DNA from: Prochlorococcus marinus str. MIT 0917
GTDB taxonomy: Bacteria; Cyanobacteriota; Cyanobacteriia; PCC-6307; Cyanobiaceae
NCBI RefSeq assembly: GCF_027359575.1
Contig: NZ_CP114784.1
Coordinates: 1,487,819-1,551,818, forward strand
Reading direction: 5' to 3'
Length of the DNA stretch: 64,000 nt
Each line of letters opens with the position of its first letter. Position 1 is the first letter of the stretch. The translations under genes were made by a program, and so were the position numbers. The notes under the pieces were generated by a model. The model ran no database searches. It was not told the origin of the DNA and saw only the letters and a list, made by a program, of their open reading frames with translations. Positions 42,407 to 52,440 of the stretch are shown here, one piece after another.

Positions 42407-44733
42407 TTTGACTTCAAGGATAAAGCATTAAATACGACACTTATAGAGCTCAAAGCCATAAGTAAAGCCGCTAAAGGGGGTGATAGCAATAAGCCAGTGG
42501 ATGGTAAAAGTAATCCTGCCGCGATTGGTAAAGCAATTAAGTTGTATCCAAATGCCCATGCAAGATTTTGTTTTATTTTGAGCATTGCTTGTTTTGACAT
42601 TTGTAAGGCATTTGGAAGGGCTTCTAAATTTTCTCCAAGTAAAACAAGATCAGAAGAGTCCTGAGCGATTTGAGTTCCTGTGCCTATTGCCACACCCAAG
42701 TCTGCAGCGGCAAGCGCTGGTGCATCATTAATTCCATCACCTATCATGGCAACTAAACCATTATTTTTTAATAAGTTCAACTTATTTAGCTTGTCTGAAG
42801 GTAACATTTGCCATGAAATTTGTTTTGCACTAAAACCTAATTTCTTTCCTAAAGATAAAACTGCGGAATCTCTATCGCCACTGAACAAATTTAATGAGAA
42901 CCCCCTTGAACGTAATTTATTAATTGAAAGGAAAGCATCTTTTCTTACTTGGTCATCTATCAAGAAAAAGCCTAATAATTTGTTCTCCAGAGAAACTGCA
43001 ACTATTGATTGAGCTTTTGTTTTTGAAAGCTTGAAATTATTTTCAATCATTTCATTCCATTCAATTCCCTCACTTTTGATCCATTCGGGAGTTCCGACTC
43101 TTATCAGTCCATTTGAATTATGAATTTTGCCAGCGAGTCCTTTTCCTGGATATGTAATTGACCTTGAGACTGTTCCTAGTTTAATTTCTTTTTTATGTGC
43201 TTCTTGAATAATTGCTTGTGCAAGCGGATGACGACTATCTTGTTCAATGCTTGCTGCTAATTTTAGCATTACATTCTTTTCTGACTCTTTGTTCTCCCAG
43301 TAGCCAACAACCAAAGGTCTTCCGATTGTGAGTGTTCCTGTTTTATCAAAAATAATTTGATTTATTTTTGATGCCATTTCTATGACATCTCCACCTTTGA
43401 ACAGCCATCCTCGTTTAGCAGCTTCCCCTGAAGCAACTGTTATTACAGTTGGAGTGGCAAGTCCTAGTGCACATGGACAGGCCACAACTAAAACAGATAT
43501 AGATAATTGAAATGACAGGCTGAGTGGTGTTTGAGGTGCATTCATTAAATGAGCATGCAAATGATGGCTTTGCATGAAACCAGTATTAGAGACTTCTAAA
43601 ACTTCTGGCCATATCCTCGTACCTATTTTCCACCAAAAAAGAAAAGTCATCAAAGAAAGAGTTGTGACCCCATAGCAAAACATGCCTGCTACCTTGTCTG
43701 CTAATCCTTGAATTGGTGCTTTTCTAGCTTGGGCTTCTTCAACTAAATTTATTATTTTGGCTATAGCAGTATCAGATCCTATTTTTTGAACTTCTAAAAT
43801 AATTGTTGACTCTAAATTTAGACTTCCAGACGGAAGCTCGACCCCTGGTTTTGCTTCTAGAGGTAAAGATTCACCAGTTAAACTTGAGACATCGATCGCC
43901 GAGTGTCCTTTTATAACCAAACCATCTACTGGGATTCGATCTCCCGCTAATAATTGAATTTTTTCACCTGGTTTCAGGGCACCTATTCTGATTTCACGAA
44001 TTTCATTATTTTCTAAAATTAGATTGGCTGTTTCGGGTTGTAATTTTGATAATTCTTTTAATGCCGTGCCTGTGTTTACTCTTGCTCTTTCTTCTAGAAA
44101 CCGTCCCAACAAAACAAATCCAAGAAGCATGACCGGTTCATTGAAAAAACATGGCCACCCAACTGTCGGCCAAATCAGGGCAATTATGCTGGCTATATAA
44201 GCACTGATTACACCAAGGCTGACTAAGGTGTCCATAGTTGGTGTAAGCATGATTGCTGACTTTAGACCTGCTTTTAGGATTGATTTGCCCGGCCCGAGTA
44301 GAGCAAATGTTGCGAGTGCAGCATGAAAAGGTAATGAACCAATCAGTGGAAAAGATATTTGTTCTCCCTCTATTAAATGTCCCAACCCAGAGAGGATTAG
44401 TAATGAAGTAGCGATTATTAGTTGTCGCCACTTATTCCATAAACTTTGATTTTCTTTTATCTCTAATTTGGCATTATTTAAAATTGTTTGATCGGGTCTT
44501 TCCCTTGATGGAAAACCCTTGGATGTAAGAGTTTGTATTAAATCTGATAAGGAATTATTAGGATCTTTAGTTTCTATAAAAGCCGTTTTTGTAACTAAAT
44601 TCACGCTTGCATTATTTATGTTTGGATGGCTTTTAAGTATTTTTTCAACTGCTTGTACACAACTTCCACATTTCATGCCATCTACGTCAAGCAAAATTGA
44701 ATTTTTGCTTTGGGCAATCTTTTTGTTGCTCAA
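42403..44733 (-). CDS. P1B-type heavy-metal (copper) transporting ATPase
   Basis: A 776-residue membrane pump starting at TTG 44733. The N-terminal HMA domain has GMKCGSCV (Cys22, Cys25), followed by eight membrane helices. CPC in ACPCALGLATP specifies Cu+/Ag+, DKTGT is the phosphorylation site, and GDGINDAPAL the hinge. In cyanobacteria CtaA/PacS-type pumps deliver copper to plastocyanin and cytochrome oxidase. A histidine/methionine-rich loop (MQSHHLHAHLM) precedes the CPC helix. It overlaps tmk by four bases. Confidence 0.93.
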   Translation of the reverse strand: MSNKKIAQSKNSILLDVDGMKCGSCVQAVEKILKSHPNINNASVNLVTKTAFIETKDPNNSLSDLIQTLTSKGFPSRERPDQTILNNAKLEIKENQSLWNKWRQLIIATSLLILSGLGHLIEGEQISFPLIGSLPFHAALATFALLGPGKSILKAGLKSAIMLTPTMDTLVSLGVISAYIASIIALIWPTVGWPCFFNEPVMLLGFVLLGRFLEERARVNTGTALKELSKLQPETANLILENNEIREIRIGALKPGEKIQLLAGDRIPVDGLVIKGHSAIDVSSLTGESLPLEAKPGVELPSGSLNLESTIILEVQKIGSDTAIAKIINLVEEAQARKAPIQGLADKVAGMFCYGVTTLSLMTFLFWWKIGTRIWPEVLEVSNTGFMQSHHLHAHLMNAPQTPLSLSFQLSISVLVVACPCALGLATPTVITVASGEAAKRGWLFKGGDVIEMASKINQIIFDKTGTLTIGRPLVVGYWENKESEKNVMLKLAASIEQDSRHPLAQAIIQEAHKKEIKLGTVSRSITYPGKGLAGKIHNSNGLIRVGTPEWIKSEGIEWNEMIENNFKLSKTKAQSIVAVSLENKLLGFFLIDDQVRKDAFLSINKLRSRGFSLNLFSGDRDSAVLSLGKKLGFSAKQISWQMLPSDKLNKLNLLKNNGLVAMIGDGINDAPALAAADLGVAIGTGTQIAQDSSDLVLLGENLEALPNALQMSKQAMLKIKQNLAWAFGYNLIALPIAAGLLLPSTGLLLSPPLAALLMALSSISVVFNALSLKSK

Positions 44734-44894
44734 GAGAATATAAATCTTAGATACTTACTCTAAATTTAATAAATAAAAAGCATGTTGCATTCATTTAATA
44801 ATTTATTAATACATAAAAATTAGTTTCATTATTTCTATACATTTTTTCTATTTCCAGGCAGGATATAATTATATCTATTGATATTGGTTCAATC

Positions 44895-45416
44895 GTGCCT
44901 AGAAGTCAAAACAAAGACAATTTTCTTGATAAGGCCTTTACGAAAATGGCTGAGGGAATAGTGAAAGTGATGCCAATTGCCTCAAAAGAAAAAGAAGCCT
45001 ATCTGTATTACCGAAAAGGATTAGCAGCTCAAAATGATGGGGATTACTCTGAGGCTCTTGAGTATTATGAAGAAAGCTTAAAACTTGAGGATAATCAAGT
45101 TGATAGAGGAGAGACATTAAAAAACATGGCAATAATTTATATGAGTAATGGAGATGAAGAGAAAGCGCTAAATACATATAAACAAGCTTTGGGACAAAAT
45201 CCCAAACAACCTTCTTGCTTGAAAAATATGGGATTAATATATGAAAAGAGAGGCAGAATGGCTCAAAGAAATGGCAATCAAGATGAGTGTGATATCTGGT
45301 TTGATCAGGCAGCGGAGGTTTGGAGTAAAGCTGTTCGTTTATATCCAGGAGGATATTTAGATATAGAGAATTGGCTTAAGACTACAGGCAGAGGCAATGT
45401 TGATGTTTATTTGTAA
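44895..45416 (+). CDS. ycf3: Photosystem I assembly protein Ycf3
   Basis: A 173-residue protein with three TPR units: [32 protein letters not shown], then [32 protein letters not shown], and a third with [13 protein letters not shown]. It assists PSI assembly with Ycf4 at the thylakoid surface. The start is GTG 44895. Confidence 0.95.
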   Translation: MPRSQNKDNFLDKAFTKMAEGIVKVMPIASKEKEAYLYYRKGLAAQNDGDYSEALEYYEESLKLEDNQVDRGETLKNMAIIYMSNGDEEKALNTYKQALGQNPKQPSCLKNMGLIYEKRGRMAQRNGNQDECDIWFDQAAEVWSKAVRLYPGGYLDIENWLKTTGRGNVDVYL

Positions 45417-45432
45417 GTAATCAAGACATGGA

Positions 45433-46812
45433 TTAACTCTTATTTAAAGCATAGATTAAAGCTTCATTAATATTAGAAGCTTTTAATATTTTTAATTTTT
45501 TATTTGTTTCAAACTCTCTTGTATCTATTCCATCTGGGATAATTAATGTCTTATATCCAAGTCTTATGACTTCATTAATTCGTTGTTGCATTTGTCTTAC
45601 TAATCTTAATTGACCAGCTAGACCTATTTCTCCTATAAAAACCACACCTTCTTCAAGTTCAACATCTTTAAAGCTTGAAACTATTGCAGCTGCTATTCCT
45701 AGATCAGCCCCTGGTTCTTCTACTTCTAACCCCCCAGCTACAGCTAAATAACAATCATATCTTGAGAGTGAGAGATTCATGTTTTTTTCTAGAACTGCCA
45801 AGATTTGATGAAGTCTGTTTATCTCAACACCAGTAGTGGTTCTTCTTGGACTTGAATAACTAGTAGGATTTAAAAGTGCTTGTATATCAATGGCTAATGG
45901 TCTTGTTCCTTCACAAGTAACGATTGTTGAAATTCCAGGTGCAGAGGTTTTACTTAAAAATAATTCGCTTGGATTAGATACCTCCGATAATCCATCTGCT
46001 TGCATTTCAAAGACTCCAAGCTCACAAGTTGCACCAAATCGATTTTTCACACCTCTTAGAAGTCTGTGCGAAGCAAATCGATCGCCCTCAAAAGTGAGTA
46101 CTGCATCAACAAGATGCTCAAGAACTTTTGGTCCTGCTAACATTCCATCCTTTGTAACGTGACCTATTATCAAAAGTGATATGTTTTCTCGTTTGGCAAT
46201 TTGCTGTAAAGCCGCGGAACATTCTCTAACTTGAGCAACTGAGCCAGGCGAACTGGATAAGTTTTGATCATGCAAAGCTTGAATGCTATCAATCACTGCA
46301 ACGTCTGGCTTCAAATAATTAAGCTCTTTTATAACTAGCTCTAGGTCTGTCTCTGCGAGTAAATGAAGATTTGATGCGGAATCTTCGATTCGATTCCATC
46401 TGAGTTTTACTTGTTGAGCAGATTCTTCAGCAGCCACATAAAGAACCGATCTGTGATGGGCCATTGCAGTCGCGCTTTGCAAAATAAGAGTGCTTTTCCC
46501 AATCCCTGGGTCTCCACCAATTAATACAAGTGATCCAGGCACTAAACCACCTCCAAGTACCCTGTCTAATTCTCCATATCCACTTGGAATTCGATCAATA
46601 ATTTGCTTTTTTGTTAGGCTTATTAGTTCTGAACGATAGGGAGATTTTTCATTAGGAGAATTAATCTTTGTGTAAATAGATTTATCTGATTTTTGATTGA
46701 TTTTTTCTTCTATTATTGAGTTCCATTCTCCACAATTGTTGCAGCGGCCAAAGAATTGCCTGGTTTGAGCACCGCAACTTTGACAGACATAAATAGAGAC
46801 AGAACGAGACAC
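45433..46812 (-). CDS. radA: DNA repair protein RadA
   Basis: A 459-residue RecA-like protein. The N-terminal zinc finger is CQSCGAQTRQFFGRCNNCG. Walker A is GGDPGIGKST, KNRFG the RadA signature, and the C-terminal Lon-like domain has AVAGGLEVEEPGADL. It promotes branch migration in recombinational repair. It starts at GTG 46810-46812 and is divergent from rpaB. Confidence 0.95.
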   Translation of the reverse strand: MSRSVSIYVCQSCGAQTRQFFGRCNNCGEWNSIIEEKINQKSDKSIYTKINSPNEKSPYRSELISLTKKQIIDRIPSGYGELDRVLGGGLVPGSLVLIGGDPGIGKSTLILQSATAMAHHRSVLYVAAEESAQQVKLRWNRIEDSASNLHLLAETDLELVIKELNYLKPDVAVIDSIQALHDQNLSSSPGSVAQVRECSAALQQIAKRENISLLIIGHVTKDGMLAGPKVLEHLVDAVLTFEGDRFASHRLLRGVKNRFGATCELGVFEMQADGLSEVSNPSELFLSKTSAPGISTIVTCEGTRPLAIDIQALLNPTSYSSPRRTTTGVEINRLHQILAVLEKNMNLSLSRYDCYLAVAGGLEVEEPGADLGIAAAIVSSFKDVELEEGVVFIGEIGLAGQLRLVRQMQQRINEVIRLGYKTLIIPDGIDTREFETNKKLKILKASNINEALIYALNKS

Positions 46813-46919
46813 TTAGTTGTAAAAAGGAAGTTGGCTGTAGTTGAATAAAGATAGTGATCTTTAAATGTTGGTGAACCTTCACTTAAGATCTTGTCGCAGC
46901 CGCCAAAGCTAAGGAACAA

Positions 46920-47666
46920 ATGACGGCCACAAGTCCCTCAAAGGAAACCATCCTCGTAGCTGATGATGAGGCAAGTATTAGGAGGATCCTAGAAACCCGC
47001 CTATCTATGATTGGCTATCAGGTAATAACTGCTTGTGATGGAAATGAGGCATTGGATCTTTTTAGAAATTGTGAGCCTGATTTGGTGGTGCTCGATGTCA
47101 TGATGCCTAAATTAGATGGATATGGAGTTTGCCAGGAACTAAGAAAGGAATCAGATGTTCCAATAGTTATGCTGACAGCATTGGGAGATGTTGCAGATAG
47201 AATTACTGGCCTTGAGCTTGGTGCTGATGATTATGTTGTTAAACCATTTAGCCCAAAAGAATTAGAGGCTAGGATTAGATGTGTATTACGAAGAGTAGAA
47301 AAAGAACAAATAGCAGGACTTCCTAATTCAGGTGTGATTGCTGTTATGAATTTAAAGATTGATACAAATAAACGGCAGGTTTATAGAAATGATGAACGGA
47401 TTAGATTAACAGGAATGGAATTTAGTCTTTTAGAACTATTGGTTAGTCGTTCAGGAGAACCATTTAGTCGAGGTGAGATTCTTAAAGAGGTTTGGGGCTA
47501 TACGCCTGAAAGACATGTGGATACCAGAGTGGTGGATGTTCATATTTCTAGACTTAGATCAAAGCTTGAGGATGATCCTGCAAATCCAGAACTAATTCTT
47601 ACTGCAAGAGGAACAGGCTATCTTTTTCAAAGAATTGTTGATTCTATGATTCCTGAAGGATCATAA
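46920..47666 (+). CDS. rpaB: OmpR-type response regulator RpaB
   Basis: A 248-residue regulator. The receiver has Asp59 (VVLDVMMPKLDGYGVC) and acidic pair Asp15-Asp16, followed by a winged helix with [32 protein letters not shown]. This matches RpaB, which represses high-light genes (hli, psbA and others) at HLR1 sites under low light. It begins a likely operon with plsX four bases downstream. Confidence 0.93.
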   Translation: MTATSPSKETILVADDEASIRRILETRLSMIGYQVITACDGNEALDLFRNCEPDLVVLDVMMPKLDGYGVCQELRKESDVPIVMLTALGDVADRITGLELGADDYVVKPFSPKELEARIRCVLRRVEKEQIAGLPNSGVIAVMNLKIDTNKRQVYRNDERIRLTGMEFSLLELLVSRSGEPFSRGEILKEVWGYTPERHVDTRVVDVHISRLRSKLEDDPANPELILTARGTGYLFQRIVDSMIPEGS

Positions 47667-47670
47667 ATCA

Positions 47671-48993
47671 GTGGAAAAAAATCACCTAAATAATAAAACT
47701 AGTCGTTCTAAGGCAATCAGACGATTGGTTATTTGGTATCGCCGTAACTCAGCTGTTACAAGTCTCGTTGACACTGCAACAAGCTCAGCCACAGCAGCAA
47801 GCAATGTTGCTGGAACAGTTGTTTCTAGTGCTGGAACGGTTGTTTCGAGTGCTGGATCAATGGCTAGGAGTACATTAGAACCATTTGTGTTTGATCCTCT
47901 TAGGAGACTGCAAGGTGGATTAAGTACAGACGAGAAAAATGTAATTCAAGATGCCGAAAGGATTTGGGTTGCTGTTGACGGAATGGGAGGAGATTTTGCA
48001 CCTGGAGCGATTCTTGATGGTTGTTTGAAATCTTTGTCATTACTTCCATTGAAAATTAAATTTGTTGGTGAAATTGAAAAAGTAGAAAAAGCAGCCATTG
48101 AATTTGGCTTAGAAGAATCTCTAGGCAAAGCTATAGATGCTGGAAATTTCGAATTAATTCCAAGTGGTATCTCAGTTGGCATGGATGAAGAAGCCACTGC
48201 AGTGCGCAAAAAAAAGGATGCAAGCATCAATATTGCAATGAAATTGGTTAAAGAGGGAAAAGCTATGGGGGTTTATTCAGCTGGAAACTCTGGAGCAATG
48301 ATGGCTTCATCGATTTTCAAGTTAGGACGTTTAAAAGGCATTGATCGTCCAGCAATTGGAGCTTTATTCCCAACTAAAGATCCTGGTCAACCAGTTTTGG
48401 TTTTAGATGTTGGAGCAAATATGGATTGCAAACCAACCTATTTGCATCAATTTGCTCTTCTTGGGAATATTTATTGTCGAGATGTACTGCAGGTAGAGAA
48501 GCCAAGAATAGGATTATTAAATATTGGCGAAGAATCCTGTAAGGGTAATGATCTGTCTCTAGCAACCTATCAACTTTTAAACGAAGAAGAGCGTTTTTGC
48601 TTTTCCGGAAATTGTGAAGGTCGAGATGTTTTATCTGGTGATTTTGATGTTGTGGTTTGTGATGGATTTACAGGAAACGTTTTGCTGAAATTTCTAGAGT
48701 CAGTCGGAAGTGTTCTTTTGGGAGTTTTGAGAGCTGAGTTGCCAAGAGGAAGAAGAGGCAAAGTTGGTTCTGCTTTTTTAAGAAATAATTTGAAACGAAT
48801 AAAGAAACGTTTAGATCATGCTGAACATGGCGGAGCTTTACTTCTAGGAATTAATGGAATATGTGTGATTGGTCACGGTGGGAGTAAAGCTTTATCTGTT
48901 TTGAGTGCTTTAAGAGTTGTTCATTCCGCTGCAAGTCATGGAGTAATGGATGATTTAGCAGATTTAAATAAACCAGATGTTTTAAAGGTCTGA
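47671..48993 (+). CDS. plsX: Phosphate acyltransferase PlsX with N-terminal extension
   Basis: A 440-residue protein from GTG 47671. The PlsX domain proper starts near residue 93 (WVAVDGMGGDFAPGAILDG) and includes VGMDEEATAVRKKKDASI, SAGNSGAMMASSIFKLGRLKGIDRPAIG, and FTGNVLLKFLE. PlsX makes acyl-phosphate for phospholipid synthesis with PlsY. The extra ~90 residues are Ser/Thr/Ala/Gly-rich with a tandem 21-bp repeat (47809-47850). No catalytic residue is missing. Confidence 0.93.
   Translation: MEKNHLNNKTSRSKAIRRLVIWYRRNSAVTSLVDTATSSATAASNVAGTVVSSAGTVVSSAGSMARSTLEPFVFDPLRRLQGGLSTDEKNVIQDAERIWVAVDGMGGDFAPGAILDGCLKSLSLLPLKIKFVGEIEKVEKAAIEFGLEESLGKAIDAGNFELIPSGISVGMDEEATAVRKKKDASINIAMKLVKEGKAMGVYSAGNSGAMMASSIFKLGRLKGIDRPAIGALFPTKDPGQPVLVLDVGANMDCKPTYLHQFALLGNIYCRDVLQVEKPRIGLLNIGEESCKGNDLSLATYQLLNEEERFCFSGNCEGRDVLSGDFDVVVCDGFTGNVLLKFLESVGSVLLGVLRAELPRGRRGKVGSAFLRNNLKRIKKRLDHAEHGGALLLGINGICVIGHGGSKALSVLSALRVVHSAASHGVMDDLADLNKPDVLKV
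47809..47850 (+). repeat. Two 21-bp tandem repeats inside plsX extension
   Basis: GCTGGAACAGTTGTTTCTAGT is followed by a copy with two changes, encoding AGTVVSS twice. It lies in the extension rather than the enzyme core. Confidence 0.9.
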
Positions 48994-49046
48994 TTCGAAC
49001 TGTCCTACCATGTGATTGACTTATGAAATGAGGGCTTTTTTTAAAT

Positions 49047-50063
49047 TTGATTAGAAATTCTCAATGGGACTCAAGAATATCTTTTGTGGGGTGCGGAAGC
49101 GCCCTGCCTCAAAAGGTAATCAATAATGATCAACTTGGTCAGAGAGTGGATACTAATGATGAATGGATTCAAAGTAGAACTGGTATTGGTGAAAGACGGG
49201 TTATTGGAGAAAATGAGTCTCTGATTGACTTGGCTACTCAAGCAGCACTGAATGCTGTCAAAATGGCTGATTGGGATATGAAAACTATAGATTTGATAAT
49301 TCTTGCAACATCTACTCCGGAAGATTTATTTGGCTCGGCGCCTAAAATTCAATCAAATTTAGGAGCTTCAAATGCAGTCGCTTTTGATTTGACTGCTGCT
49401 TGTAGTGGCTTTTTATTTGCTTTAGTAACTGCATCACAATATTTAGCTTCTGGATCTATGAAAAGAGCTGTTGTGATTGGAGCAGACCAGTTATCAAAAT
49501 GGGTGGATTGGGATGATAGAAAGACTTGCGTTTTGTTTGGAGATGGAGCTGGAGCAGTAGCTGTTGAGACATCTGTAAATGAAAGTGGCTTGATTGGATA
49601 TGATTTGAAGTCTGATGGAACTAGAGGAGGTTGCTTAAATCTGTATCAATCAAATATTTTTTTAGATTTAGTTAAAGGCGCTACTCATCAAAAAGGGGAA
49701 TATTTGCCAATAAAAATGGAGGGAAAGGAGGTTTATAAGTTTGCAGTTAAAGAAGTTCCAATCATTCTTGGAGAAATCTTAGAAAAATATCAAGTTAAAT
49801 CAGAAACAATCGATTGGCTCTTATTACATCAGGCTAATCAAAGAATTCTTGATGCTGTAGCTGCGAGATTTTCAATTCCATCAGAAAAAGTACTTTCAAA
49901 TTTGAAACATTATGGAAATACCTCAGCAGCAACGATTCCATTGATGCTTGATGAGGCAGTTAGAGATCAGAGGATTAAATCAGGCGATTTAATAGCCTGT
50001 AGTGGATTTGGCGCTGGCTTGAGTTGGGGAGCCGCTTTGTTTTATTGGCATGGTCCCTATTAA
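49047..50063 (+). CDS. fabH: 3-oxoacyl-ACP synthase III
   Basis: A 338-residue enzyme that initiates fatty-acid synthesis by condensing acetyl-CoA with malonyl-ACP. Catalytic Cys119 is in TAACSGFLFAL; the histidine is in LLHQANQRI and the asparagine in HYGNTSAATIP. It starts at TTG 49047. The plsX-fabH-fabD-plsC order is a typical lipid-initiation cluster. Confidence 0.95.
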   Translation: MIRNSQWDSRISFVGCGSALPQKVINNDQLGQRVDTNDEWIQSRTGIGERRVIGENESLIDLATQAALNAVKMADWDMKTIDLIILATSTPEDLFGSAPKIQSNLGASNAVAFDLTAACSGFLFALVTASQYLASGSMKRAVVIGADQLSKWVDWDDRKTCVLFGDGAGAVAVETSVNESGLIGYDLKSDGTRGGCLNLYQSNIFLDLVKGATHQKGEYLPIKMEGKEVYKFAVKEVPIILGEILEKYQVKSETIDWLLLHQANQRILDAVAARFSIPSEKVLSNLKHYGNTSAATIPLMLDEAVRDQRIKSGDLIACSGFGAGLSWGAALFYWHGPY

Positions 50064-50090
50064 GCTGTTTAATAATTAATCTAGAAAATT

Positions 50091-50987
50091 ATGACTATTG
50101 CCTGGGTCTTTCCTGGACAAGGCTCTCAAAAATTAGGTATGGCAAATTCATTACTAGATTTGCCTGGTTCGAGAGATAGATTTGAATTAGCCTCAGAAAT
50201 TCTTGGAAGAGATCTTTGGAAAATTTGTTGTGATGAAGTAGTTCCAAATGAAGCAATATATGATTTAAATGATACGAGAAATACGCAACCCGCCCTTTTT
50301 GTTGTTGAGTCGCTATTGGTTGATGATTTAAAAAGACAAGAAAGGGAGACCCAAATAATTGCAGGACATAGTCTCGGAGAAATAGTTGGTCTTTACTCAG
50401 CAGAGGTTTTAGATGCAAAGACAGCTTTATTGTTATTAAAGAAAAGATCTGAATTGATGGCATCGGCAGGAGGAGGAGCAATGATTGCTGTTTTGGGCTT
50501 TGATCGAGATGAATTAGATGAGTTGATTAGAGAAACTGAGGGGGCTTCAATAGCTAATGATAATAGTGAATCTCAAGTTGTTTTATCTGGTTCGCCAGAA
50601 GCAGTGAGAAAAGTGGCTGATAATTTAAAATGTAAAAGAGCAATTCCTTTACAAGTTTCAGGTGCTTTTCATTCCATATATATGACTGAAGCATCTAAAA
50701 GTTTTGCTGCAGAACTTGATCAAGTAACTTTTAAAGATGCTCAAGTCCCAGTTCTTAGCAATGTTGATCCAACTCCAACTTTAAGTGGTGACATATTGAA
50801 GGATCGCCTAAAAAAACAAATGATTACTGGAGTGAGGTGGAGAGAGACTATGGATGTAATGAAAAAAGAAGGTATAACAACAATGATTGAGATTGGTCCA
50901 GGAAATGTTCTCAGCGGGCTTGCTAAACGATCCATGAAAGGGGTCTTGGTCAGTCAAATATCAAATGCAAGTGATTTGGGTTACTGA
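50091..50987 (+). CDS. fabD: Malonyl-CoA-ACP transacylase
   Basis: A 298-residue enzyme loading malonyl groups onto ACP. The nucleophile is Ser94 in GHSLGEIVGLYSAE, with the partner histidine in SGAFHS. PGQGSQ near the N-terminus is the usual first motif. Its TGA overlaps the plsC ATG by one base (TGATG), giving translational coupling. Confidence 0.95.
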   Translation: MTIAWVFPGQGSQKLGMANSLLDLPGSRDRFELASEILGRDLWKICCDEVVPNEAIYDLNDTRNTQPALFVVESLLVDDLKRQERETQIIAGHSLGEIVGLYSAEVLDAKTALLLLKKRSELMASAGGGAMIAVLGFDRDELDELIRETEGASIANDNSESQVVLSGSPEAVRKVADNLKCKRAIPLQVSGAFHSIYMTEASKSFAAELDQVTFKDAQVPVLSNVDPTPTLSGDILKDRLKKQMITGVRWRETMDVMKKEGITTMIEIGPGNVLSGLAKRSMKGVLVSQISNASDLGY

Positions 50988-51670
50988 TGTTGGAACAATC
51001 TAAAGTTTTTAAGGGAGTTGAAAAAATCCATAAAAACATACCTCGACAAAGTTTTGTTTATGGTTGCGTCAGTTACCTATTAGTTTTCCCGATTTTTCGT
51101 TTTTTGTTTAGAGGTCAAACAATAGGGATTTCCAATTTCCCTAAGACAGGAGGAGTTGTTGTTGTTTCTAATCATGGCTCCCATTTGGATCCCCCGATTT
51201 TGGGTCATGCTTTGGGCAGACCAGTAGCTTTCATGGCAAAATCTGAGCTTTTCAATGTGCCCATATTGTCATTCATAATTTCTGCTTGTGGTGCCTATCC
51301 AGTTAAGAGGGGAGCTGGAGATAGAGAGGCAATAAGAAATGCATCTAATCGATTAAGTGAAGGTTGGGCTACAGGTGTATTCTTGGATGGAACAAGACAA
51401 GAGAATGGGAGAGTTAATGATCCTAAAGCAGGTGCAGCTCTTCTAGCTGCTAGGACAGGTTCCCCTATCCTTCCAGTGGCAATAGTTAATAGTCACAGAG
51501 CTTTTCCCAAAGGATCTATTTACCCCCGATTTGTATCTATTCATTTAAGAGTTGGTGAATTAATTCAACCTCCTAAAACAAAGAAAAGAGAAGATTTAAC
51601 TTCAAAAACAAAAGAAATTCAAATATCTATAAATTCAATGTTGGATAAAGGTCTAATACATAATATTTGA
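50987..51670 (+). CDS. plsC: 1-acyl-glycerol-3-phosphate acyltransferase
   Basis: A 227-residue membrane-associated acyltransferase. SNHGSHLDPPIL gives the HX4D catalytic motif. FLDGTRQENG replaces the common FPEGTRS block, with Glu changed to Asp. One N-terminal hydrophobic segment lies near residues 25-40. It converts lysophosphatidate to phosphatidate. Confidence 0.92.
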   Translation: MLEQSKVFKGVEKIHKNIPRQSFVYGCVSYLLVFPIFRFLFRGQTIGISNFPKTGGVVVVSNHGSHLDPPILGHALGRPVAFMAKSELFNVPILSFIISACGAYPVKRGAGDREAIRNASNRLSEGWATGVFLDGTRQENGRVNDPKAGAALLAARTGSPILPVAIVNSHRAFPKGSIYPRFVSIHLRVGELIQPPKTKKREDLTSKTKEIQISINSMLDKGLIHNI

Positions 51671-51720
51671 AATTATAAGTTTTCTATTCAAGATTAGAGA
51701 ATATTGGAACTTTTGAATTT

Positions 51721-52440
51721 TTATTTTTGATTATCGATTGGTGAAGTTGGATAGATGGGCAATGTTTTTTGCCAACTAGATTGAATTTTTGATCTTTGAC
51801 AATATTGAGAAAAATTTATCAGCGAAATAATATCTTTTTCTATATTATTAGAGGCCTTAAATGAAGGATTAATAAGTTTTTCATTGCTTATTAATGTTGG
51901 AGAAATGATTTCACTAAATTCATGAAAATTTGACTCTTGGTGAATTTTAACTAGTTGATATTTACCAGCCACAATTCCTCTTCGTGGTAAAACATCTTTA
52001 ATCCAAAATGGATTGAAGGTTTGTTTTTTAGAAAGATCTTTGTAAAGTCTTGGGGCCATTAAATGAAAGGAACTCATAGAGTCTAATGAACAATCAATTT
52101 GCTGAGCAATGATTCTAGCCATTGAGATGGTTAACCTTGTGCTGGTATAACTCCCAGGACCTTTTGCTACTGAAATTCGAATAATTTGATTCCAATATTT
52201 TCTGGGAAGAATTGTTTCTATGCAACTAAATAATTTGTTTGATAAGGAGCGACCAATATTAAATATTTCGCTTTTTATTATTTTTTCTGGATTTTCAATA
52301 TCTTTAATCGCTATCCCAAAGGATTCTGTGCAGCTGTGTAAGGCCAATAAATATTTTGATTTTGAGTTATGGATATTTTGCAATGAATTTATTATAATTA
52401 TTATTTTGGAATTTCTTCTCCTGGACGAAGCCTGCTCCAT
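51721..52440 (-). CDS. tsaB: tRNA threonylcarbamoyladenosine biosynthesis protein TsaB
   Basis: A 239-residue ASKHA-fold protein that partners TsaD in t6A37 tRNA modification. ALHSCTESFGIAI and VAKGPGSYTSTRLTISMARIIAQQ match TsaB's conserved blocks. The C-terminal half is divergent, as usual for the family. The longest start (52440) overlaps ycf34 by 40 bases; a TTG at 52383 would remove this and still include the first conserved strand. Confidence 0.85.
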   Translation of the reverse strand: MEQASSRRRNSKIIIIINSLQNIHNSKSKYLLALHSCTESFGIAIKDIENPEKIIKSEIFNIGRSLSNKLFSCIETILPRKYWNQIIRISVAKGPGSYTSTRLTISMARIIAQQIDCSLDSMSSFHLMAPRLYKDLSKKQTFNPFWIKDVLPRRGIVAGKYQLVKIHQESNFHEFSEIISPTLISNEKLINPSFKASNNIEKDIISLINFSQYCQRSKIQSSWQKTLPIYPTSPIDNQK

